Assembly (NCBI RefSeq): GCF_035627495.1
Contig: NZ_DASPLO010000175.1
Location: 29,962-93,961, forward strand
DNA length: 64,000 bases
Direction: 5' to 3'
Source of the DNA: Methylocaldum sp035627495
GTDB lineage: Bacteria; Pseudomonadota; Gammaproteobacteria; Methylococcales; Methylococcaceae
A program made the translations under genes and the position numbers. The notes under the pieces were generated by a model. The model was not told the DNA's origin. It saw only the letters and a program-made list of their open reading frames with translations, and did not search any database. Below, one piece after another: positions 1 through 8,587 of this stretch. The stretch's first letter is position 1, and each line of letters begins with the position of its first letter.

Positions 1-1
1 G

Positions 2-598
2 GCCGGCGCGTTGAATCCGGAGCAACGCGACCTCGTGGCGCGGCTGAGCCAAGACGTTCAAAAATTGCAAAACCTGTTTGATGAGTCGCTCCACTATAAC
101 CAGGTCAAAGACAATCCATCGCCGCAACCGAAGAACGCGGTAAACATGAAGACATTGCTGGCATCCGTCATCGAAGATTATCAGGACTCCCTAAAGGCGA
201 AGTCCCTTACCATCAAGGAGTTGGTACAACCGGTCGAGTTTTTCGGGGTTCCCGACCAAGTGCGAACGATCGTTGACAACCTGCTCTCCAACGCCATCAA
301 GTTTTCCCCGGAAGGAGGCAAAATCCGGATCATTCTTCGTGACTTGGGAACCGGTATTCAGCTGGAGGTCGAAGATGACGGTCCCGGCATCGACGCCACC
401 GAGCGTCCACGGATATTCGAGCCGTTTTTTCGAGGCAAGGCAGCCCAAACGATCGACACCGAAGGTGCCGGATTGGGGCTGGCGATCGTGAGCGAGTGCG
501 TGGCCAATCACCAGGGGAAAGTCGAGAGCATCGAGCCGCGGCAGGACGAACAGGGTGCCCGCATCCGAGTTGAGCTTCCGCTGGTGGAGGCTACTTGA
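2..598 (+). CDS. Sensor histidine kinase, C-terminal part (cut by window edge)
   Basis: This is the 3' end of a membrane sensor kinase gene; the first codons lie outside the window. What remains is the end of the dimerisation/phosphoacceptor helix region followed by a complete HATPase_c ATP-binding domain. The visible boxes are N (DNLLSNAIKFSP, near 274-310), G1 (DDGPGI), F (FEPFFRG) and G2 (GAGLGLAIV). The protein would autophosphorylate on a histidine upstream of the window and pass the phosphate to a response regulator. A short helical stretch (SQDVQKLQNLFDESLHYNQ) and the kinase-then-lipoprotein order recall QseE/GlrK-type kinases, but this is only a resemblance. Confidence 0.9.
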   Translation, partial: AGALNPEQRDLVARLSQDVQKLQNLFDESLHYNQVKDNPSPQPKNAVNMKTLLASVIEDYQDSLKAKSLTIKELVQPVEFFGVPDQVRTIVDNLLSNAIKFSPEGGKIRIILRDLGTGIQLEVEDDGPGIDATERPRIFEPFFRGKAAQTIDTEGAGLGLAIVSECVANHQGKVESIEPRQDEQGARIRVELPLVEAT

Positions 599-808
599 AG
601 GAAGGCAGTTGTTCTTGGGGCAGCGGTGCTTACTCTTGCGTTTCTGAGCGGCTGTGCGGCATTTCAGTCGCTGCGTGACAGTAGCCGTAGGCAGAATGGG
701 ACCGGTCTTGGCGGTCGGTTTGTCGAAGACGTCGAAGCGCTGGGTCGTGATGTCGCCGGTCGGGCGGTCCAAACTTTGATTTCGGTCAGCTTATGTGGGG
801 CGGACTAA
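599..808 (+). pseudogene. Decayed lipoprotein gene after the kinase
   Basis: Directly after the kinase stop codon, in the same reading frame, is a lipoprotein-like signal sequence (KAVVLGAAVLTLAFLSGC followed by AAF) with a good lipobox (LSGC). No ATG lies in front of it; the first in-frame start is a GTG at 626, inside the hydrophobic core. The mature part is only about 45 residues and then ends. In QseE/QseF-type operons a lipoprotein (QseG) follows the kinase, so this is probably a start-less, 3'-truncated remnant of such a gene, cut where the IS110 debris begins. A short expressed peptide from the GTG cannot be excluded. Confidence 0.5.
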
Positions 809-846
809 CGTACTCGCGTATTCCGCCGCGTGGGGGCGTTCCGTTT

Positions 847-873
847 GGCGCATTACGCTAAAGCTAATGCGCC
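847..873. repeat. Small hairpin repeat (GGCGCATTA arms)
   Basis: Perfect 9-bp arms, GGCGCATTA at 847-855 and TAATGCGCC at 865-873, enclose a 9-nt loop. It sits exactly at the truncated end of the IS110 fragment. Such elements are a common type of short intergenic repeat. Confidence 0.55.
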
Positions 874-1049
874 CTACACGAGCTGCCACACGCTTCCATA
901 GCCACCAGACACGGTTCAATCTGGCGAAAGTAGCTCAGCAGGTCTTTCCGCTTCACTTGCTTCCTCAATTGGACCTGCTCATGGCTGTCTACCCCATGAA
1001 CCTGAAACACGTTCTTTGCGAGATCAACCCCGATTCGTTTAAGCTTCAT
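864..1049 (-). mobile_element. IS110-family transposase, N-terminal fragment
   Basis: The 61-residue fragment starts MKLKRIGVDLAKNVFQVHG, the typical beginning of IS110-family DEDD transposases, including the first catalytic Asp (VDLAKN) and the IEP..MEACG segment. A full protein would have well over 300 residues, so only the first fifth is left; the rest, including the C-terminal serine-containing domain, is missing. A ribosome binding site (AGGAGGAG) is still present before the ATG. The fragment ends at a hairpin repeat, which suggests deletion. It is inactive debris marking a rearranged spot next to the orphan nuclease gene. Confidence 0.85.
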
Positions 1050-1149
1050 TGGGACTCCTCCTTCTGTTGACTGTTTGCATAGAAACTACAGTCTGGCACC
1101 TCGATGCCGTTAGGCGGGAGGAGTCCATTTCATTGCCCTACGCGAACTC

Positions 1150-2514
1150 TTAATCTTGCCAATGAGGACCGGGGCGGCTCTCAGTAGCAGAAGGCGGGAG
1201 AACAAGGTGGTGTTCTCTAAGTGGGCGCGGTCGGCTGGGCTTGATAGCACACCACTGAGTGGTTTCTTCGTAGTTCCAAGCCTGATCGGGTGGGCTTTCC
1301 GGTACAAAATAGTGGCAATAAATGTATTCGAGGCTCTTGGAGCCTGGGTTGAAGCGCCTTGCCGTTGCCAAGATTTTTTCGTGGCGCGCCTTCTCTACTC
1401 GATCCCCTTCAACAGCCTCGAAGCCGATATGAACAATACTTGGTACGTTATCGGGAAGTTGCTCGGTTGCTTCGGATAGCTTATTTAAAATATCGCGCGC
1501 TCTTCCTTTAATTGATGCAGGAGACATGCTTTCCCAACGAAGCAGAATGGCGAGGGAGCAATCGTTTATATACCGTGGGTTTTCGGCGGGTTCTATTTTC
1601 AATGTTGAAATGTAGCTCGCATTACGCATGTACTGACCTGTCAGCAATTCAAATACCTTCGAACTACCTCCAAGAACATACTCGTTAGTTAATACTGTCC
1701 TTAGCGGACTTAGATCTAGATTTCTGATTAAACCATTCCCAATCTCATCATTCCATGAGAACGACGAGAGAGAAGACTCCAGCCACTGCTTGGCTTTCCT
1801 CGTGAGATAGTCGGCGGGTACTGCATCAATCTCTACTGTGAAATGCACATCACAAAATACGCTTTTCTCTTCACGTCTGAAAAAGGCAGCACTAGGTCCC
1901 CAAAGCTTTCGCATCCGAGTGCGTTCACGCTCTCCATACTCTCCTGTTTCCATCCGTTTGCACTCGACAGCCCAGATTTGGCCGTCAAGTTCGATATTCA
2001 TGTCGTGCGTTCGTTTTTTACCAGGTTTCTCTTCTACGAACTCAACTTTGGCACCACACCGGCGGTAAGCTGCTGCCACGAGCAGTTCAAAAAGGCAACC
2101 GTTGGGCTGCCGCCTGTCTGCCCCTACCATTTTGCAGACTCTTGCGTTGAGGCCCGGTATCGATTCCAGCAGTGGTAAGTCACGGCCTATCGCCATGAGT
2201 AGTGGCACCACGCGGGAGCCGAAAACTGGCTCGTAGTTCCAAAAGTGATCAAGGCATGCCTCGGCAAGGAATAGATACCATCCAAAGGTATCATTTTCCG
2301 AAAAAATGCGTCCCTTGCCAGTCGGATCATTAAGCAGCCCAATTGCTGCTGCATAGAGCCTTCTGGTTGCCACTTCGCGCCGCTTGATCCAATCCTTTTC
2401 AGACATAAACGATTTCAGCCAATTGACTGCCCGACGCAGCTCGGGGTGATTGGGCCAACGTTCGTCTCGATTAGGCAGCGGATCGAAAAAATCGTTGGGA
2501 ATTTCGAAATTCAT
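1150..2514 (-). CDS. Orphan protein with PD-(D/E)XK nuclease signature
   Basis: The 454-residue protein is not a family I can name. In its middle it carries the pattern of a restriction-endonuclease-like fold: a helix with Glu143 (GCLFELLVAAAYRR), then Asp171 (HDMNIELDG), then Glu184-x-Lys186 (WAVECKRM), the ExK catalytic motif on a beta strand. No signal peptide or membrane segment is seen, so it should be cytoplasmic. The N-terminal 130 residues are probably helical and the C-terminal 240 residues have no recognised motif. The gene is clearly AT-richer than its surroundings and lies beside IS110 debris with no partner gene, which suggests recent acquisition. A DNA-targeting or defence role is inference from the fold only. 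Confidence 0.7.
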   Translation of the reverse strand: MNFEIPNDFFDPLPNRDERWPNHPELRRAVNWLKSFMSEKDWIKRREVATRRLYAAAIGLLNDPTGKGRIFSENDTFGWYLFLAEACLDHFWNYEPVFGSRVVPLLMAIGRDLPLLESIPGLNARVCKMVGADRRQPNGCLFELLVAAAYRRCGAKVEFVEEKPGKKRTHDMNIELDGQIWAVECKRMETGEYGERERTRMRKLWGPSAAFFRREEKSVFCDVHFTVEIDAVPADYLTRKAKQWLESSLSSFSWNDEIGNGLIRNLDLSPLRTVLTNEYVLGGSSKVFELLTGQYMRNASYISTLKIEPAENPRYINDCSLAILLRWESMSPASIKGRARDILNKLSEATEQLPDNVPSIVHIGFEAVEGDRVEKARHEKILATARRFNPGSKSLEYIYCHYFVPESPPDQAWNYEETTQWCAIKPSRPRPLREHHLVLPPSATESRPGPHWQD

Positions 2515-2777
2515 GTATTTCTCAAAAAAGACGGCATTGTAAGGACCAAACTGTTGTTATTTGATTTCGGCTTTTTCCGTTTCAGTTGCGCGTCCGGCAA
2601 GGCGCTCGGTTTCACGGTCAAGGTATCAATGAGAAAGGCGCGCTATGAGACGTTCCGGCTTTCGCCATAGAGCCATTGCAGCCCGAGAACGGCCGTTTTT
2701 GAAGGAATAATGGGTTTTTACTGTCGGGTGCACGCGGATGCCTTCGAAGATACTGCCACGGGTATCAAAGAGGTTCG

Positions 2778-3449
2778 TTAGACGGGGCCGCCGACCGACT
2801 TGATAAACTCGTCCGCCTCCCGGATCGAGACTTCCATAGATTTGATCAGCGCCGAAATGTCGGTTTGAAGACTGTCGAGTTCGCCCCGCAGCGAGGCGAT
2901 GGCCTGGGCGTTGAGGTTGTGCTTCAGGAACAGGACTTGGTCGCGGAACGTCAGCAATACGGGGTCCATCTTGGACTCGGCGCGCTTCATGGTGGCGATG
3001 AGTTGATCGTAGCGCTGGCGCGTCGCCTTGAGCTTTTGCTGACTGCTGCGCTTGAGCGACGGATTCTGGTATTGGGACAGTTCGTTCTCCCATTCGTCGA
3101 ACAAGGCTTCCGAAACATCCTCGATGTCGTCGATTCGCTTCCGAACCTCATCCGCCTTGGATTGGCTCCGCTCGAACTCCGAATTAAGTTCCTGGTATTT
3201 CTCTTCCAGGTTGCCGCCCTTGAATCCCGTAAGCGCGGTAAATCGCTCCAGCGCACTTTTGAATTGGGTCTTGGCTTCTTCCTGGCTGTCGCGCGCCTTT
3301 TCGACGCGGTGCACGAGAATGTCGCGCTTGTGAAAACCCAATGATTCCGCCGCTCGGTAATAGGCGGAGGAACAACCGGCTAGGCCGATGACAAAAAGCA
3401 GAAGCAGAACCAGATTCTGTCTTGCGACAAGCCGCGCATAAGTGGCCAT
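2778..3449 (-). CDS. DUF2959-family lipoprotein
   Basis: The protein starts with a lipoprotein signal (hydrophobic LVLLLLFVIGLAGC, lipobox LAGC) and is then almost wholly helical and charged, with coiled-coil character. The conserved opening of the mature part (YYRAAESLGFHKRDILVHRV and the following EEAKTQFKSALERF) identifies the DUF2959 family, whose function is unknown. The second ATG at 3449 is preferred: TTGAGAG lies about nine bases before it, whereas the first ATG at 3458 directly abuts that purine stretch. It stands alone, with about 140 bp on the right before the hydrogenase-like gene. It is predicted to be anchored to a membrane facing the periplasm. Confidence 0.85.
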   Translation of the reverse strand: MATYARLVARQNLVLLLLFVIGLAGCSSAYYRAAESLGFHKRDILVHRVEKARDSQEEAKTQFKSALERFTALTGFKGGNLEEKYQELNSEFERSQSKADEVRKRIDDIEDVSEALFDEWENELSQYQNPSLKRSSQQKLKATRQRYDQLIATMKRAESKMDPVLLTFRDQVLFLKHNLNAQAIASLRGELDSLQTDISALIKSMEVSIREADEFIKSVGGPV

Positions 3450-3595
3450 ATGAAGCATCTCTCAAGAGGAGCGGAAAATCCGTCCGAAGCATCCGATTTC
3501 GAGCACGATAGTACGAGTTTCCACCTGCGGCAAACAAGGCGCTCCGACCACTCGTCTACTGAGGAGACCGCCCGGGCCGACGTTCGTTAGGGTCG

Positions 3596-4903
3596 TCAAG
3601 TCCGAACCGCATGCAGCTTGAGAAAATCAGTCGAACATGCGGTACAGGGATCGTAGTTGCGGATCACCTTCTCCCCGCAAAGCCGTAAGTCCGCATCGCT
3701 CCGTTCCGGACCGAACGATTGCAGCGCCCCGTAAAGATCCTCCTCGATACGCGCCTGATTATGCATGGCCGGGGGGACGATGCGGGCGCGAATCACACGG
3801 CCCAGGACATCGAGGTCGTAACGGTGCCAGAGGATGCCCTGGGGCGCTTCGGTACAGCCAAATCCGCTCCCGGCATGGGCTTGGACTCCAACGTACGACA
3901 TTTGCGGCTCGTAGCCGTCCAGCAGGCGAATGGCATCGGTGATCGCAAAATGCACTTCCACGGCGCGCGCCACGATGCTGTGGAACATGTTTCGGCTGGG
4001 AAAACCGATGCCGGTTTTGCGCAATGCCTCAGCCACGGGATCGGGCAACCGGTCCTGGTTCAAATTAAGGCGAGCCAAAGGTCCTACGAGATAGGGTTTT
4101 CCATCGAACAATGAATAACCTGCCCCGGGCGGGTTTTGATGCGCCTGAAAATGCCTCTCGAACCGCTCGGCAGCGATGTTCAACCCGGTGCTGGAAACGA
4201 TGTTGCCGGCGCACATCGCATATTCTTCCGGATGCCGCAGGGCCACGTTGACGAAAGCTTGCTCGCTGCGAGGCAGATCGATGGCTCCTGTCCAGGCCAC
4301 CAGTGCTTCCGCGTCCGGCAAGGCTGCGCGCAATCGCTCGACCAACTGCCTAACCTGAGCCTTGGACGGCACATGGTGAAATCCGCCGACCCGGACTCCG
4401 GCAGAGCGGGAGGATGATGCATGAAACAGCCGGATCAACTCGCTGCCCAGGTTTTGCAGACGCAAGCCGCGGCGCGCTTCGTCGGGAAAATCCCGGGACA
4501 TTTCCGCTAGGCTCGGAAAGCCCAGAAAATCCGGCGCGGCCAGCAAGTGGATATGCAGCGCATGACTCGCGATCCACTCTCCGCAGCACATGACCCGCCG
4601 CATGGCCTGAATCCAAGGTGTCGGCCGACAGTCCAATGCCGCCTCCAGACCCTGCACGGCGCTCACTTGATAGGCCACCGGACCGGTCCCGCAGATACGC
4701 GCCACCACGTCAGGTACTTCGAAGCATTCCCGGCCTTCAAGAAATGCTGCGAGCAACCGGGATTGCTCGGAGATATGGAGCGTAAGGTTTTCGATCCGCC
4801 CGTTGTCGATGCGCAAGTCCAAGACAGCATCCCCCTCGAGACGCGCCGGCCCGGGAAAACCAGTCTTAGTTGCCTGTTGTTCGGTCATGAAGTCGGTTGC
4901 CAT
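3596..4903 (-). CDS. [NiFe]-hydrogenase-like large subunit lacking one Ni-ligand Cys
   Basis: The 435-residue protein resembles large subunits of cytoplasmic group 3 (NAD(P)-linked) hydrogenases: an N-terminal LDLRIDNGRIENL segment, the L1 motif region and a C-terminal DPCTAC motif (Cys420, Cys423). The L1 motif reads RICGTGPVAYQ, so Cys71 is kept but the second cysteine of the normal CxxC is Gly74 (codons 4682-4693). That cysteine normally bridges Ni and Fe. The residue after the C-terminal pair region is STD instead of the usual ATH, so maturation-protease recognition may also differ. No small subunit, diaphorase or hyp maturation gene is adjacent. A good SD (AGGTAGG) precedes the ATG. It may be a non-catalytic or repurposed paralogue rather than a working hydrogenase. 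Confidence 0.8.
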   Translation of the reverse strand: MATDFMTEQQATKTGFPGPARLEGDAVLDLRIDNGRIENLTLHISEQSRLLAAFLEGRECFEVPDVVARICGTGPVAYQVSAVQGLEAALDCRPTPWIQAMRRVMCCGEWIASHALHIHLLAAPDFLGFPSLAEMSRDFPDEARRGLRLQNLGSELIRLFHASSSRSAGVRVGGFHHVPSKAQVRQLVERLRAALPDAEALVAWTGAIDLPRSEQAFVNVALRHPEEYAMCAGNIVSSTGLNIAAERFERHFQAHQNPPGAGYSLFDGKPYLVGPLARLNLNQDRLPDPVAEALRKTGIGFPSRNMFHSIVARAVEVHFAITDAIRLLDGYEPQMSYVGVQAHAGSGFGCTEAPQGILWHRYDLDVLGRVIRARIVPPAMHNQARIEEDLYGALQSFGPERSDADLRLCGEKVIRNYDPCTACSTDFLKLHAVRT

Positions 4904-5514
4904 CGTTTTCCTACCTCGTAGAAAAACGAGGGCATTACTATTGATATAGAAGGATCGGGGCAGAGCTGCCCCTTTCGGCCGGATTGGCCTCCCCGCAAGT
5001 CATTTCCCGAAAAAGCAACGCGGCGAGCCTTCCGTGTAGGGGACCACATGCTCGGGAGACTTCGACGAACTGACCGCGACCGCCGCAAGCATCGTCGGTG
5101 GCCAGGGAAGTTTTGCGAATCTCAAGTTGCGGTCGGAAGCGCTTCGAAGCCAGGGTGCCGTGATCGTTCACCGCCGGACCATCCCATCGATACTCGGAGG
5201 ACTTGGGTACGGTAAAAGATTGGAAAAACGCTTCCTTGACAAAAGCAGGGGCATATAGGCCATGTCACGCTCCTTGTAACGTCCATAAATGTATTCGTTC
5301 CCCTCGTCGAACGGGTAGCGACAGACGGAAACCCCTCCCAAGGCATTCCGCAGCCGCGCCGAACTAGGTTACTACTGCCGGTCTGCCTTGCAAAGAACGA
5401 GTTTCGAAAACCGCCGCGCGGCTTTGAGATCATCGCACCGGGCTTCATCCACAGCTACACTTTTACTGATTCCTTCACCTCGACCAGACAACCAAAACAT
5501 AGGGTCCTGCAATC
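4904..5514. other. Intergenic region without a supported gene
   Basis: About 610 bases between two divergently read genes. The open frames here, the longest on the minus strand at 5122-5448, show no family motif, no convincing start signal and unusual composition. No tRNA or clear terminator was seen. It must contain the promoters of the hydrogenase-like gene and of the FlhG-like gene, but no convincing promoter boxes stand out. Confidence 0.5.
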
Positions 5515-7026
5515 ATGGCTCGTGTTATTGCGATCACCAGCGGCAAAGGCGGCGTCGGCAAAAGCAATCTCGCCGTCAACCTGGCCTGCGCGCTTTCCGA
5601 TCGGGCGGAAAAAACCTGCCTGTTCGACGCGGATACCGGCCTCGCCAATGTTAACGTACTGTTGGGCGTACGTCCCGAACTCACGCTCGCCGACTGCCTG
5701 GAAGGACAAAGGCTCCTGGACGACGTCATCTTCCGGTACCGCGAGAATTTCGACATCATTCCCGCCGCGTCCGGCATCGCGCAGTGCGCCAATCTGGAGC
5801 CGGAACAACGGAGCCGGCTGATCCGCGGCCTCGCCGACCTGGACTCCCGCTACGACTATATCCTGATCGACACGGCGGCCGGCGTGGAAAACAACGTGCA
5901 GGATTTCTTGCTGGCGGCAGGCACCGCGATTCTGGTGATCACGCCCGAGCCTACGTCGCTTACCGACGCCTTCTCGCTGATCAAGATCCTGAGAAACCGA
6001 GGGGCTGATATCAATTATCACGTGCTGGTCAATATGTCCAAGGACCGGGCTGGCAGTCTGGAGGTATTCAACCGCTTCCAAGCCGCGGTAAAGAACTATC
6101 TGAGCCTGGACGTCCATTATCTCGGCTACGTGCCGCTCGACGAGGCTTTGCTGGACGCCGTGAGCTTGCAGGCTCCCGTGGCGCAAACCCATCCGGGCGC
6201 GCCGGCAAGCCTAGCCATCAAACAGATGGCGGAAGTCGTTCTGGAACGGCTGCCCGCCGTGGCGGAAGCATCGAATTTCAGCCGCTACTGGAATACGGTG
6301 GAGAACAAGCGATCCAGGCAGACGCTCGAACCGCTGACGGTGGACGCCGACGCGCCCGAGGATTCCCCCGGCGGAACTTACGATTCGCCCTCAAGCGAAA
6401 TGCATTCGGCACTGCCCAAACGCGCCGGGTTCACTCCGGCGTTGACGCGGGAATCCATAGAATCCCAGATCGAGACGTATATCAAACGGTTTAGCGCGTT
6501 TCCCTTTGATACGATTCAAGCGCTCTACCGTGATCTCGAAATCAAGGGATTCCCCGAAAACGACTTGAAAGAAATCTGCGGGACCCTCGAAACCATTTAC
6601 GAACGCTGCCACGAACGGCCGATCAAGAGTCCCGACAGCACAATCGTTCAGTTGCTGGCGAACGTTCGCGAATCGGATGAAAAGATCCGCCAGCTTACGG
6701 AATTTCTCAGATCCAGCTACGAGAGACAGTTCGACCGCAGGTTGATCGATCCCTTGGTCGAACTGGAACGCTGGATTTCCGAGGACGATTTCACCGAGGC
6801 GGATTTCGTGCGCTTGCTCGAAGAAGCCAGAGGCTGGTTCCACGTCCGTTTCGGGAAACCCTACGAGGACGAAAAAGACCGCTTGATCAAGGAACTCAGA
6901 ACCGAAATCGATTCCATGGGCGAGCGGGAAGCGGTGTTGCAGACCAGCGCCGAGTCCTTGATGGAAGCCTTGCGATCGCTTCGGGATTCCAAAATGCGCC
7001 TGGACGAGCTGGCGCAGCGCCAATAG
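5515..7026 (+). CDS. FlhG/YlxH-type MinD-like ATPase with long C-terminal extension
   Basis: The first about 265 residues are a ParA/MinD-family P-loop ATPase: deviant Walker A GKGGVGKSN at residues 10-18, DADTGLANVN (switch I), and DTAAGVENNV (Walker B/switch II). The DADxGLxN pattern and the GYVPLDEALLDAV segment are typical of FlhG/FleN, which controls flagellar number and place. The last about 240 residues are a charged, helix-rich extension not found in standard FlhG (about 270-300 residues), with FERYI-like and RQLTEFLRSSYERQFD stretches. No flagellar gene is near, and the MinD-type C-terminal amphipathic helix is not evident. It may place some other polar structure; this is inference. 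Confidence 0.8.
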   Translation: MARVIAITSGKGGVGKSNLAVNLACALSDRAEKTCLFDADTGLANVNVLLGVRPELTLADCLEGQRLLDDVIFRYRENFDIIPAASGIAQCANLEPEQRSRLIRGLADLDSRYDYILIDTAAGVENNVQDFLLAAGTAILVITPEPTSLTDAFSLIKILRNRGADINYHVLVNMSKDRAGSLEVFNRFQAAVKNYLSLDVHYLGYVPLDEALLDAVSLQAPVAQTHPGAPASLAIKQMAEVVLERLPAVAEASNFSRYWNTVENKRSRQTLEPLTVDADAPEDSPGGTYDSPSSEMHSALPKRAGFTPALTRESIESQIETYIKRFSAFPFDTIQALYRDLEIKGFPENDLKEICGTLETIYERCHERPIKSPDSTIVQLLANVRESDEKIRQLTEFLRSSYERQFDRRLIDPLVELERWISEDDFTEADFVRLLEEARGWFHVRFGKPYEDEKDRLIKELRTEIDSMGEREAVLQTSAESLMEALRSLRDSKMRLDELAQRQ

Positions 7027-7038
7027 GGCTTAACGCGA

Positions 7039-8403
7039 TCACAAATCCAGCGCATTCGATAAGTCGTTGGCTTTGGCGTCCCTCTCGCCCAACGGCTCCA
7101 AGTTGAACCGGGTCTCGATGAATTTCAGGATGGACGTGCCGTCATAAGGCGTGTGATCGACATGGCCGCGCTTGGCGAACGGGGAAATGACGATGGTCGG
7201 AACCCGATTGCCCGGTCCCCAGCGGTCGCCCGGAGGCGGCGGCACATGGTCCCAAAACCCGCCGTATTCGTCGTATGTGACGATGATCACGCTATTCGGC
7301 CACAACTGGCTCTGTTCGATCTTACGAATCACCGCCGCCGCCTGAGTCTCCCCTGCCAGAAGATCCGCGTAGCCGGGATGCTCGCTGTGGGCTCCGATGG
7401 GTTTGTAGAACGAAACGGCCGGTAACGTCCCTTTTTCAATGGCCTTCAGAAAGTCCGACTCATCCTTGAGATGCCTGGCCCTTTCGCGACTTTCTGGGGC
7501 GTAGCGCTTGAAATACGCGAACGGCTGATGATGGTACTGGAAGCTTTTATCGGCGTGCCCGGCAATCGCGTCGTTCCAACCGCCCGAATACCACGCCCAT
7601 GAAATCTTTTTCTCCGACAAGCGGTCGCCGATAGTGGGCAAGGTTTGCGGCGGCAAAAGCCGGCGCGGATCGGTGATCGCGGGATTGTGGGGAATCTGGA
7701 TCGACTGAATGGTGTTGACTGCGTAACCGTCGGGCGTGAAGACCCCATCTTTGATCAACTCGCCTTTTTCGTTCAAAACAGCGGTCAGTTCGACAGGTGG
7801 GTTATCGTGGTGCGGTGTACAGGCGCAAATCAGCCAAAAATGATTCAGCAGCGACCCGCCGAAGGCCGCCTGAAAGAAACGATCCGCCAGCGTGTATTTC
7901 TTCGCATATTCCCACAATGGAAGCTTACGGCCGTCGTAATAGCCCATGGTCAAACCGCCGGCATCCGATATAGCCGCGAAGCGGTCCATGCGCCCGCCGT
8001 TGATTTGGGCCTGGTGTTGATAAAACCGATGCATGGGATCGCCGATTTTTTGATCGATCGGAACATACTGACTGATCTCGAACGGGCGATTCGGCAAATC
8101 CGACGGAAAGCGTTCGTCGAGAACGGCCGGCTTCTTCTCGGTATTCATGACCCTGGGCAAGCCGGCGTAAGTCCGACCTTGCCGATCGGCCTGCCGCGTT
8201 GTGTCCGCCGGCGCACTCGCCAATCCTTCCGCCCCCGGAAACAACCCGTAGAGATTGTCGAAGCTGTGGTTCTCCAAATAGATCACCACAATGTGGCGAA
8301 TCCTGTCCAAGCCTGGGTTTCGGCTGGAATTAGCCGGAGCCGACAAAGGCGTCGACAAGATTAAAACAATGAGGAGCGTCGTCAGACAGGATCGTTTTTT
8401 CAT
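7039..8403 (-). CDS. Secreted phosphoesterase (phospholipase C/acid phosphatase AcpA-like)
   Basis: A Sec signal peptide (KKRSCLTTLLIVLILSTPLSAPA) is followed by the PF04185 phosphoesterase domain: HIVVIYLENHSFDNLYG near the start of the mature protein, where Glu-Asn supplies metal/nucleophile-region residues, then SLLNHFWLIC, and the C-terminal IIVTYDEYGGFWDHVPPP with the conserved Asp/Glu/His. Members hydrolyse phosphate esters, either phospholipids (PlcC/PlcN) or other phosphomonoesters (AcpA of Francisella). Which substrate applies cannot be read from sequence. The protein should act in the periplasm or outside the cell. The gene converges on the FlhG-like gene, 12 bases apart. Confidence 0.88.
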   Translation of the reverse strand: MKKRSCLTTLLIVLILSTPLSAPANSSRNPGLDRIRHIVVIYLENHSFDNLYGLFPGAEGLASAPADTTRQADRQGRTYAGLPRVMNTEKKPAVLDERFPSDLPNRPFEISQYVPIDQKIGDPMHRFYQHQAQINGGRMDRFAAISDAGGLTMGYYDGRKLPLWEYAKKYTLADRFFQAAFGGSLLNHFWLICACTPHHDNPPVELTAVLNEKGELIKDGVFTPDGYAVNTIQSIQIPHNPAITDPRRLLPPQTLPTIGDRLSEKKISWAWYSGGWNDAIAGHADKSFQYHHQPFAYFKRYAPESRERARHLKDESDFLKAIEKGTLPAVSFYKPIGAHSEHPGYADLLAGETQAAAVIRKIEQSQLWPNSVIIVTYDEYGGFWDHVPPPPGDRWGPGNRVPTIVISPFAKRGHVDHTPYDGTSILKFIETRFNLEPLGERDAKANDLSNALDL

Positions 8404-8587
8404 GGCGGGCGTTCAAAAGACTTAAAGGCGCATCGCTAGCGCCAAGCGAGCTTAACTACGGGAATGGTGTTGTCAAATTCTTAACCGATTATTCTACTCA
8501 CCGCATTGTTACCGTCGCATGACAAATCCGCTCATGGACCATGATGCTTGAGCCAAATCGCTTCGCGGCGGCGCAAAATCGGAAAAA

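Noticed and set aside
5122..5448. Open frame of 108 codons on the minus strand in the long gap before the FlhG-like gene
   Set aside because: No family motif, no ribosome site and unusual residue composition; likely chance.
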